From Patescibacteria group bacterium (GTDB taxonomy: Bacteria; Patescibacteriota; Microgenomatia; UBA12405; JAHJSD01): a DNA stretch of 7,219 nt. The notes under the pieces were generated by a model. That model worked only from the letters and a program-made list of their open reading frames with translations. It did no database searches and had not been told where the DNA came from. Shown one piece after another: positions 1-5,253 of this stretch. The position numbers and the translations under genes are program-made. Each line of letters starts with the position of its first letter. The stretch's first letter is position 1. The DNA is taken from assembly GCA_018830585.1 (NCBI GenBank), contig JAHJSD010000083.1, positions 1-7,219 on the forward strand, read 5' to 3'.

Positions 1-25
1 AGTTCAACCAAATCTGTTAATAGTG

Positions 26-109
26 TGCCAGAGGGGGGAGTTGAACCCCCACGTCCCGAAGGACACACGCTCCTGAGGCGTGCCTGTCTGCCAATTCCAG
101 CACTCTGAC
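26..109 (-). tRNA. tRNA-Leu, anticodon CAG
   Basis: The minus strand folds into a full class II tRNA of 84 nt. The acceptor stem pairs GTCAGAG (109-103) with CTCTGGC (33-27) through one T-G wobble, followed by discriminator A at 26. The D-arm contains the leucine-type run GGAATTGGCAGA. The anticodon stem is CACGC/GCGTG around the loop CTCAGGA, placing anticodon CAG at 75-73. A long variable arm (GTCC-TTCG-GGAC) and a T-arm with GGGGG/CCCCC around TTCAACT complete the cloverleaf. The long variable arm and A73 agree with leucine identity, and it reads CUG codons. CCA is not encoded, so the 3' end must be added after transcription. No intron interrupts it. The octamer AGATTTGG occurs just upstream of the gene and again about 10 nt past its 3' end at the window edge, which may hint at a tandem tRNA or may be chance. 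Confidence 0.95.
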
Positions 110-440
110 CAAATCTCAAACTACTTTCTTTGCCTTCGGCAAAGTGTCTGCTTCCCGTATGATCTTAGTTTTCGCCTTTTCAATACTACCGCGCCCGCCA
201 TCGCTACGCTCAGGTGTTGCGGGCAGGTTCGCATACGCCTGCCACGTACTCGTAGTAGTACTGTGGGTACGGGGCAGGCAGGGCTCAAACTGCGATCTTA
301 ACGGGACTGCGCTCGCCGAGTCTGACCCGGCTCGCTTGAATTCTCCGCCTGATTCTTAGTATTCAATCCCGCCGTTACGGGATTCGGGCTACGACTTTGT
401 CGGGACCTTCGCGCCACCTCGGCTTTTCTTTGCCGCTCAA
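110..440. other. Gene-free GC-rich mosaic of short inverted repeats
   Basis: No convincing gene is seen in this stretch between the tRNA and the leftward promoter-like motif. It holds many small palindromes: CTTTGCC/GGCAAAG (128-144), GGCAGG/CCTGCC (222-243), GTACT/AGTAC (246-261), ATCCCG/CGGGAT (near 366-383) and CGGC/GCCG (420-435). The word GGCAGGCAGG at 273-282 is one half of the 20-bp palindrome found at 846-865, and its complement recurs at 497-506. A plus-strand frame stays open across 144-461 apart from one TAG at 357-359, but it has low-complexity composition and no recognisable protein motif. If transcribed leftward, this would be a roughly 325-nt structured leader ahead of the tRNA. 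Confidence 0.6.
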
Positions 441-469
441 ATTTTAACAAATTTTAACGGGTAATACAA
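441..469 (-). promoter_or_regulatory. Possible leftward promoter toward the tRNA-Leu
   Basis: On the minus strand, TTGTAT (469-464) and TAAAAT (446-441) are separated by exactly 17 nt, close to the sigma-70 consensus boxes. Transcription would begin near 434 and run left toward the tRNA-Leu at 109. The motif includes a tandem duplication of the decamer AAATTTTAAC (439-448 and 449-458), so the -10 word occurs twice. A-rich sequence gives such matches by chance fairly often, so this stays tentative. Confidence 0.35.
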
Positions 470-679
470 AAGATACCCAAAAGGACACCCCCGGGGCCTG
501 CCTGCCCGCCTAAATATTCCGGAGGAATTTTTGGCGAGGCCTGCCAAAGCTGAGCTCGCCTCGCTGAGCGGTCGAAGCGGGTCTGGCGATGCGGGCGGGG
601 ATGACACCCTCTGGGACTATATTGAATAATAACACGAGCTTCGTACTTTAAAAGCTGGCTAAGCGATACTTTTAGACAG
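459..679. other. Intergenic spacer with repeat fragments, no gene seen
   Basis: This stretch contains the fragment CCTGCCTGCC (497-506) and an inverted-repeat-rich, GC-rich patch (about 530-610) ending in a word like the tip of the TGTCATCC-type palindromic elements. The right part is A/T rich. An 85-codon minus-strand open frame covers 454-711, but its product is arginine/proline rich, runs through repeat DNA and has no ribosome binding site, so I do not call it a gene. Confidence 0.5.
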
Positions 680-805
680 TTATAGATGAACCAGATCAAA
701 TCTGCTGGCACAGGTTTGATCGATTCACTATTATTGGCAAGGGAAATGGAGCCCCACGGGTAAGCCTACGGTACCAACCCAAACGTTCCGTTGGGGCGAA
801 AATAC
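680..805 (+). repeat. Copy 1 of an unidentified 126-bp dispersed repeat
   Basis: This segment matches 7094-7219 base for base without gaps, apart from four substitutions at 710, 717, 719 and 737. Left flanks are unrelated, so the left border is at TTATAG (680). The right border is unknown because the other copy reaches the window edge. The left part forms a hairpin, GATCAAATCTG (694-704) with CAGGTTTGATC (711-721), 11 pairs including one G-U. The right part (738-805) is invariant between copies and can pair 751-759 with 788-797, or alternatively 778-785 with 789-795. No transposase or reverse transcriptase is adjacent. It could be a non-autonomous element, a dispersed structured RNA, or the relic of a repetitive protein gene. 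Strand is arbitrary. Confidence 0.9.
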
Positions 806-878
806 TGAACCAGAAAACCAATTCATCTATTGGCAAGGCTCATGGCCTGCCTGCCGGCAGGCAGGTTTTCTTGGTTCA
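806..878. repeat. Large hairpin enclosing a 20-bp perfect palindrome
   Basis: TGAACCAGAAAACC (806-819) is complementary to the segment at 864-878 with a single bulged base. Inside lies CCTGCCTGCCGGCAGGCAGG (846-865), a perfect 20-bp palindrome whose end overlaps the outer arm by two bases. The hairpin begins right after the stretch shared with the repeat at the window end, so it may be the rest of that element. No U-run follows on either strand, so a terminator role is unlikely. Half-copies of the palindrome occur at 273-282 and 497-506. Confidence 0.8.
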
Positions 879-930
879 TGCATAAACAGCATTTTTAATT
901 TAATTCCTCAATACCCAGGTTTCGCATTTG

Positions 931-1014
931 TTGTCATTGCGAGCGAATGCGAAGCAATCTCGTTTTCAGATTGCTTCGTCCCCCGATATATCATCGGGGT
1001 CCTCGCAATGACAA
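931..1014. repeat. 84-bp palindromic element, TTGTCATTGCGAG ends
   Basis: Perfect 13-bp inverted termini, TTGTCATTGCGAG (931-943) and CTCGCAATGACAA (1002-1014), enclose two further hairpins: GAAGCAATCT (951-960) with AGATTGCTTC (968-977 region), and CCCCGAT (981-987) with ATCGGGG (993-999). As single-stranded nucleic acid this would form a cross-shaped fold. GTCATTGCGAG-type elements are known as dispersed intergenic palindromes in several bacterial lineages. They encode nothing and behave like MITE- or REP-like repeats. A diverged relative lies at 5135-5217. Confidence 0.85.
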
Positions 1015-1100
1015 TTAGACTAATCAACGTCGACTGCGAAACTTGCGAGTTATAAAAGTTAGTAAACACAAGTTTCGCTCTTTCTGCCTAAAAACTAATT

Positions 1101-1221
1101 TGTCATCCCTGATTTACATCAGGGCAGGTTCTGAATTTAATTCAGGATCTATCTATAGGATAAAGATTTTAGATTCCGGACCATGACAGCCATGCGGCAT
1201 CGCCCGGAGTTCGGAATGACA
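1101..1221. repeat. TGTCATCC-type palindromic element
   Basis: The ends TGTCAT and ATGACA are inverted. Between them are CCCTGAT/ATCAGGG (1107-1124), CTGAATT/AATTCAG (1131-1145), GGATCTA paired with TAGATTCC (about 1145-1178, one bulge) and TCCGG/CCGGA further right. The architecture resembles the neighbouring 931-1014 element, but the sequence family differs. No coding capacity. Confidence 0.75.
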
Positions 1222-1272
1222 AAAAGTGCAAAATTCGTGAATAAGAAATTTTAGTCCGCCTTTACGAAAATC

Positions 1273-1301
1273 CCGAAGAGATCCCTTTGGGATTCTTTCG
1301 G
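1273..1301 (-). terminator. Hairpin after the operon, possible weak terminator
   Basis: Two 13-nt arms (1273-1285 and 1289-1301) pair around a 3-nt loop, 52 bp past the stop codon of the solute-binding protein gene. On the minus-strand RNA the stem has two A-C mismatches and is followed by GATTTTCG, a poor U-tract. On the plus-strand RNA the same positions become G-U wobbles and the stem is continuous, but no U-tract follows. A leftward terminator is the likely role from its position, though another small palindromic repeat is possible. Confidence 0.4.
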
Positions 1302-1352
1302 TCGTCGTTTCCTTCTGTGATTTTTATCAAAGGAAAATTGGCTCTTGGGGTT

Positions 1353-2699
1353 TCAATCTCTTGAGATAGTGTAGCTGGGCGGATAAAAAAGGAAGATTGC
1401 CGGAGCTTCTTCGGATAGAGCTCTCTGGAATTCATAGTAAATTTCTTTACGCTCGGTATGGTCGATGGTAGTTCTTCCTTTTTCCAAAAGCTGGTCTACT
1501 CGCGGATTATTGATCCCGGTGAGATTGCCTGGTTGGGTCGAGTGCCAAATCGGGTATTGGTCCGGATCGGCAGGAATAATACCGAATCCGACAAAAATAT
1601 CAAACTCGCTTTCGTTTGGAATAAACGAAGAAACCTTAACTTCAGAATTTATCTGCAAATTTTCTTTTAGATCGCTTTTGGCCCTCTCAGTCCACTCTAA
1701 CAGTTCTGGTAAGGTATATATTTTAACCGAGAAATCTTCTTCAGGTTTCCAATCTTCTGATTCTAACAGTTTTTTCGCGTGTTCAACGTCGTATTGGTAG
1801 GTTTTTAGCTTTTCATTGTAAGCCCAGGAGGAAGGTGAAATCGGGCCGATAGCCCGGTCTTTTTTTTCCGGTTTTTTAAGGGCGTAGGCAATGCTCTGTC
1901 TGATTCTTTTGGAGGAGAAAGGATCTTTTCTGGTATTAAAAAAAAGCGCCACGTATTTTTTAGACGAACCGCTTTCTGTTTTGATAGTAACATTCTTTTC
2001 CGAAGCAAATTCATCGATGTTTGAAACTTCCCAAGCTCGATCGATCTCGCCCAACTTGAAGGCTGTTATCAGACCTGATTCGTTTGGATAGAAGCGGAAA
2101 AGGAGCCTTTCCTGCTTCCCTTTTTCTTCGGAAACCAATAACAAGGAGGAAAATCGGCCTGCCTTAATCTTTGCCTTTTTAATATTATATTTACCCAAAC
2201 CAATGGTATTCTTTTTAAAGATAGGACTGTCAAGCAGTGAGGGTAGCGGAGCAAAAGCCGATTCCATCATCAGATGGATACCTCTTTCCGATCGACCAAC
2301 AGCAACTCCGTCGATTTGGTAGTTTATCTCTTCTGGTTTCAATGGGCTGCCGTCTTGCCAGCGGATATCCGGTTTTAAAAAAAATAAGTATTCCTTGCCC
2401 TCGGATTTAATCGTCCAGCCGGAGATCAAAGGCGAGCTGGTAGCTTCCCCATTAGGCAGGATTTCGGTTAGTCCGTAGCTAATCAGATGGGAAATTTTTG
2501 GCGGCAAGGTGGATAGGCCGTATTTTCCTACAATTCCAATCCTGGTAGTTTTCGGTAATTTCTGACCGATCAGGCGGACTAGTCGGTTGGTGGTGAGAAA
2601 GATAACCGCTCCGGTCAGTAAACTGATCAAAATTAATAATCCGTACCTTTTAAAGCTCTGAATTAGGAACTTGAAGAAAAATCTGGCTGGTTTGATCAT
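1353..2699 (-). CDS. Membrane-anchored family-5 solute-binding protein (peptide/oligopeptide type)
   Basis: Periplasmic-binding-protein family SBP_bac_5 (OppA/DppA relatives), which in known members delivers peptides or similar ligands to an ABC importer. One hydrophobic segment at about residues 20-38 follows a basic N-terminus and there is no lipobox cysteine, so it is probably tethered by an uncleaved helix with the binding domain outside. Family signatures visible are IRWQDGSPLKPEEI (112-125), FFNTRKDPFSSKRIRQSIAY (253-272), a KLLESEDW motif (310-317) and ADPDQYPIWHS (377-387) followed by NNPRVDQLLEKGR. At 448 aa it is shorter than typical members (about 500-550). The C-terminus stops soon after the FLFYPPSYTI segment, where relatives usually continue. 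The +1 frame carries on open from 1357 to 1262, which raises the possibility of a frameshift. Its ATG overlaps the secG stop by 4 nt. No permease or ATPase gene is nearby, so the ligand and partner are unknown. Confidence 0.88.
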   Translation of the reverse strand: MIKPARFFFKFLIQSFKRYGLLILISLLTGAVIFLTTNRLVRLIGQKLPKTTRIGIVGKYGLSTLPPKISHLISYGLTEILPNGEATSSPLISGWTIKSEGKEYLFFLKPDIRWQDGSPLKPEEINYQIDGVAVGRSERGIHLMMESAFAPLPSLLDSPIFKKNTIGLGKYNIKKAKIKAGRFSSLLLVSEEKGKQERLLFRFYPNESGLITAFKLGEIDRAWEVSNIDEFASEKNVTIKTESGSSKKYVALFFNTRKDPFSSKRIRQSIAYALKKPEKKDRAIGPISPSSWAYNEKLKTYQYDVEHAKKLLESEDWKPEEDFSVKIYTLPELLEWTERAKSDLKENLQINSEVKVSSFIPNESEFDIFVGFGIIPADPDQYPIWHSTQPGNLTGINNPRVDQLLEKGRTTIDHTERKEIYYEFQRALSEEAPAIFLFYPPSYTISRD

Positions 2700-2908
2700 A
2701 TTAATAGTTGCAGGAGCGAGGAGGTCAGGAAAAGGGCTAATAGAATTACTGTCAAATAGAAAGTTACTTTTTCCAGACCCCGACGATTAAATTTGGGCTG
2801 AACTAAAGAAAGCCTGTTGTTTCCTGTTTCCTGGGGATTTTGCAACAGAATCATGATGATAAGCGAAACTCCGACTACCATCTGGATGATTAGGATTAGG
2901 TTTTTCAT
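2696..2908 (-). CDS. secG: Preprotein translocase subunit SecG
   Basis: SecG is the small accessory subunit of the SecYEG channel in the cytoplasmic membrane, assisting protein export. The 70-aa product has the expected two helices (about residues 3-22 and 48-69). A short cytoplasmic loop between them carries the family hallmarks: ILLQ at the end of helix 1 (20-23) and RRGLEKVTFYLT leading into helix 2 (42-53). Length is typical for the compact form without a C-terminal tail. It lies in the middle of the operon. Its ATG overlaps the stop of the upstream YvlD-like gene, and its TGA overlaps the start of the solute-binding protein gene, each by ATGA, so translation is likely coupled. Linkage to an exported enzyme and a surface binding protein fits an envelope-function operon. 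Confidence 0.88.
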   Translation of the reverse strand: MKNLILIIQMVVGVSLIIMILLQNPQETGNNRLSLVQPKFNRRGLEKVTFYLTVILLALFLTSSLLQLLI

Positions 2909-3309
2909 TTTTTAATTAACCATTTTAAAACAGTTATTGCTAAGTTGATAACAAATGAACAAAAAACATAAGTTAAAATCGTTGAAAGTCTGACCGCCGG
3001 GACGCTAAAGCCGTTCCAGGTGAAGCTGTCCAAATAAAAAGAAGAAACAGAAAAGCCCTTAACAGCCAAGGTTACTAAATAAAGCCCGATAACATTAATC
3101 ACCCATCTTAACAGGCCCAAAGTGAGTATGTTTATCGGCAAAAAAAGAATTTTGGCGATTGGTTTTAGAAAATACTCAAAAATAGTCAGCGCCAAGGCAG
3201 TCAGAAGCCAAGTTTTGGACCCATTTTCGAAAGAAACAGTATTAATTACTGCCGCGGCAATTTTTAGGGCAACAAGGTAAAGAGCAAATGTCCTCAGCAT
3301 CTTTTTCAT
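2905..3309 (-). CDS. YvlD/phage-holin-IV family four-helix membrane protein
   Basis: The 134-aa product is almost entirely hydrophobic, with four predicted membrane segments at about residues 6-26, 33-58, 62-84 and 108-131. The central signature KPIAKILFLPINILTLGLL (49-67) followed by INVIGLYLV matches the YvlD group (named in databases as mycobacterial four-TMS phage holin superfamily IV), widespread chromosomal proteins of unclear function. The holin label reflects similarity and not a demonstrated lysis role. The loop at about 86-105 is the only polar, aromatic-rich stretch and probably faces outside. It is coupled by ATGA overlaps to the transglutaminase gene upstream and secG downstream. 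Family assignment is fairly secure. The function is unknown. Confidence 0.82.
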   Translation of the reverse strand: MKKMLRTFALYLVALKIAAAVINTVSFENGSKTWLLTALALTIFEYFLKPIAKILFLPINILTLGLLRWVINVIGLYLVTLAVKGFSVSSFYLDSFTWNGFSVPAVRLSTILTYVFCSFVINLAITVLKWLIKK

Positions 3310-5054
3310 TTTTTAAATAGGTTAGCAAAAAATGATAAAAAGTTCAATTTAAAATCGGGGTAGTCGAGGACGAAATAGTCTTGGTTAATAATAACCTCTA
3401 ATTGAGGTTTTGTAAAGACGGTTTGGAAAATATTGGGTTTTTTAATTTCTGTCTTTTCCTCCCCGAGCGGCGGTAAAACATTTATTGCCACCTCTCTTTG
3501 GTCGGCTTTGGCTGTTTTTATTTTTATTTTTGGCTGGTAGGCGGCGGCCAAACTATTGTTTTTGATTTTGAGCAGAATAATGTTTTCGCTTTTTACCAAA
3601 CTTGGAACCAATTCTATTTCCGGCTGGGAGACCAGCTGGCTGGCGAATTCAATACTGACGTTCTTTTGTTTTTGATCGGTTTTATAAAAACCGGGAGGAT
3701 ACGGATAATCGCTGTTTAAACCATGGATTACAAAGGCAAAGTGGCCTAAATCAAACCCTTGGGTAAAATCAATTCCGTCGGTGGTTTCTGCCCAGGTCGG
3801 ATCTGCCGGTATCCAAGCTGATTTTTGATCATCCCAGTATTCAACCCAAGAATGAAGAACGTCATTGTCGACAGCCAAAGAAACGAGTTTTTGGTTTTCC
3901 GTGAAGGCAAACCCCTCAATTTCTCTGGCAGGAATTCCGGAGGCTCTGGCGAGGGTTACGAACAAATCGCTAAATTCGGTACAAACACCTTTTTTCAGGC
4001 GGTAGGCCTCCACCGCCCCGACCCTTTTGATTGAAGTGACGTCTCCAAGTTCGTAATCCATTTGGCTAACAATGAAATCTTGGATAGTTTTTGGCTTATT
4101 AATTTTTTGGACTAATTCGCGGATGGTTGGATTGTCTGCTTCCCAGTAGGTGTCGGCCTTAAGATATGGGGAAAAATCGGTTGTTTTGCTGGCGTTGACA
4201 AAGGGTAAATTTTCCGGTTGAGGAAAAATTTTGGCCTGCCCTTTGACCCTGATATTTTTGGTTTCTTCCGGGTTTAGACGGTAACGGGCAAGCCAGTTAA
4301 AATCTGAATCCAAAGCTACTGTTTCCGGCTTTGGAGTTATTTCCTCTAAGACGATCGACTGGTAGGCCGTGTCCGGCGGGATCGGTATTTCGACAACCTC
4401 GGATTGGTCTTTCGAATTTTCTAAGAAAAAACTAAGGTCGAAGTCGAAAATCTGAAACTCGCCGAAGGCCAAAATTAAAGGCCTGGTGTTAATTTGTTTT
4501 TTGTGGTAGCTGATTAATTGCCAACCGGCTTCTGTTTCGGAGCTCGCGATTGGTCTGGATGAGTATGCTAGTTTGCCGAAAGAAGGAGGCGCTTTTACCG
4601 TTAAAGTCAGCTCTTCGACCTCCTCTAAGTTATTTATTCCCGGGATGGTGATTTCCCAAACTTGTCCTTTTTTGACGGCAAACTTCGGTAGCGAGTAGTG
4701 AATTTCAAAATCCAGTTTTTCGCCTTTGCCCACCACTTCTTGGTTAAAACTTAGTTGGATTTCGGTAAATTCTGAATTTTTAGTTATTTTTTTGACAATG
4801 TTTCCAAGTTTGTCATGGGCAACGATATTTTCTATTTCTTCTTTTTCTATTTTCAGTTGGTATTCTTTGGGATAAATGTTGGAAAAATTGTTAGTTAGCG
4901 AGACTTTTTGTTCTATTTCGGCATTTCCCCTGGGCCCAAGCTGATAGATAATGGAGCTTTTGGTTTTGAACTCTAAACTCGCTTTTGCCGGCAGAGGAGA
5001 TATAATAAAGACGAGGAGAAAGCTGGCAACGGTCAATAAGAGTTTTTTTCCCAC
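3306..5054 (-). CDS. Secreted transglutaminase-like (TGc domain) protein
   Basis: This 582-aa exported protein opens with a signal peptide: KK basic end, hydrophobic core at about 5-20, and a likely cleavage after AKA at residue 25. A beta-rich N-terminal region (about 27-290) precedes a transglutaminase-like domain at about 310-450. The catalytic Cys-His-Asp triad is visible as C358 in KKGVCTEFSDLF, H401 in LHSWVEYW and D418 in WIPADPTW. A second beta-rich, Ig-like region (about 465-565) follows, then an amphipathic tail FLSFFANLFKK. Such domains act as thiol peptidases, cross-linkers or amidases on extracytoplasmic substrates. The substrate here cannot be told. No C-terminal membrane anchor is obvious. 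The start is GTG: an in-frame stop lies 24 nt upstream and there is no better start or Shine-Dalgarno. It is the first gene of the operon and overlaps the next gene by ATGA. Confidence 0.87.
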   Translation of the reverse strand: MGKKLLLTVASFLLVFIISPLPAKASLEFKTKSSIIYQLGPRGNAEIEQKVSLTNNFSNIYPKEYQLKIEKEEIENIVAHDKLGNIVKKITKNSEFTEIQLSFNQEVVGKGEKLDFEIHYSLPKFAVKKGQVWEITIPGINNLEEVEELTLTVKAPPSFGKLAYSSRPIASSETEAGWQLISYHKKQINTRPLILAFGEFQIFDFDLSFFLENSKDQSEVVEIPIPPDTAYQSIVLEEITPKPETVALDSDFNWLARYRLNPEETKNIRVKGQAKIFPQPENLPFVNASKTTDFSPYLKADTYWEADNPTIRELVQKINKPKTIQDFIVSQMDYELGDVTSIKRVGAVEAYRLKKGVCTEFSDLFVTLARASGIPAREIEGFAFTENQKLVSLAVDNDVLHSWVEYWDDQKSAWIPADPTWAETTDGIDFTQGFDLGHFAFVIHGLNSDYPYPPGFYKTDQKQKNVSIEFASQLVSQPEIELVPSLVKSENIILLKIKNNSLAAAYQPKIKIKTAKADQREVAINVLPPLGEEKTEIKKPNIFQTVFTKPQLEVIINQDYFVLDYPDFKLNFLSFFANLFKK

Positions 5055-5094
5055 CGATTTAGATTTAAGAGATTTTTAACGCAGGACTATCTAT

Positions 5095-5125
5095 ATTATA
5101 CATATATACATACAACTGGTTTCAA
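5095..5125 (-). promoter_or_regulatory. Sigma-70-like promoter of the four-gene operon
   Basis: On the minus strand a perfect TATAAT (5100-5095) lies 19 nt after TTGAAA (5125-5120, five of six consensus bases). Start of transcription would fall near 5088, leaving a leader of about 33 nt before the GTG start at 5054. The leader shows no Shine-Dalgarno sequence. The 19-nt spacer is longer than the ideal 17 but tolerated. No other promoter is apparent within the operon, whose genes overlap. Confidence 0.65.
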
Positions 5126-5134
5126 AACTCTTTA

Positions 5135-5217
5135 CGTCATTGCGAGGAGTGTTAACGACGCGGCAATCTGGCTTTAAAAACAAGATCGCCGCACTCGCTT
5201 CACTCGTTCGCGATCAC
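5135..5217. repeat. Diverged GTCATTGCGAG-type palindromic element
   Basis: CGTCATTGCGAGGAG at the left end matches the terminus of the 931-1014 element, and GCGGCAATCT (5160-5169) pairs with AGATCGCCGC (5183-5192) with one mismatch, as in that element's inner arm. The right half has decayed and the terminal ATGACA is absent. It fills most of the space between the divergent operon and rsmI and starts about 10 bp beyond the operon's -35 box. It would therefore be transcribed in the leader of rsmI if that gene's promoter lies to its left. Confidence 0.7.
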
Positions 5218-5253
5218 TTTTGAAACGGGTTCATATACGTTTGATCGCTAAAA

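Noticed and set aside
270..345. Group I intron-like signals on the minus strand (GGTCAGACT as the R element, AAGATCGCAGTTTGA as the S element).
   Set aside because: The two could form a P7-like helix, but the conserved G-C pair of the guanosine site would be a G-U, only about 33 nt separate them, and no P3 partner or P/Q elements are visible. The tRNA-Leu is uninterrupted, so no exons are available.
80..359. Two overlapping plus-strand open frames (80-301 and 144-359).
   Set aside because: The first begins inside the tRNA gene and both run through inverted-repeat DNA. The products have no recognisable motif and there is no ribosome binding site.
110..440. RNase P RNA, tmRNA, SRP RNA or 6S RNA in the GC-rich stretch.
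   Set aside because: The diagnostic blocks (for example GAGGAAAGTCC with ACAGAA for RNase P, the tRNA-like ends and tag frame of tmRNA, GGAAGGAAGCAG of SRP RNA) were not found on either strand. A CCCGGCT match alone is not enough.
454..711. 85-codon minus-strand frame.
   Set aside because: It starts inside the dispersed 126-bp repeat and crosses GC-rich repeat fragments. The product is Arg/Pro rich without domain features.
680..805. A conserved 25-codon ORF (starting MNQIKSAG and ending EMEPHG) in both repeat copies.
   Set aside because: The frame is open in both copies, but all four differences change amino acids, and there is no ribosome binding site, so the pattern gives no sign of selection on a peptide.
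680..805. Known riboswitch classes (c-di-GMP, SAM, TPP, fluoride, c-di-AMP, T-box) for the repeat core.
   Set aside because: None of the invariant motifs of those classes could be found, and no gene lies immediately downstream of either copy.
720..1055. 112-codon stop-free plus frame without an ATG near its start.
   Set aside because: It runs through the 20-bp palindrome and the 931-1014 element. Repeat DNA of this kind often stays open by chance, and the homologous copy at 7094 has a stop in this frame.
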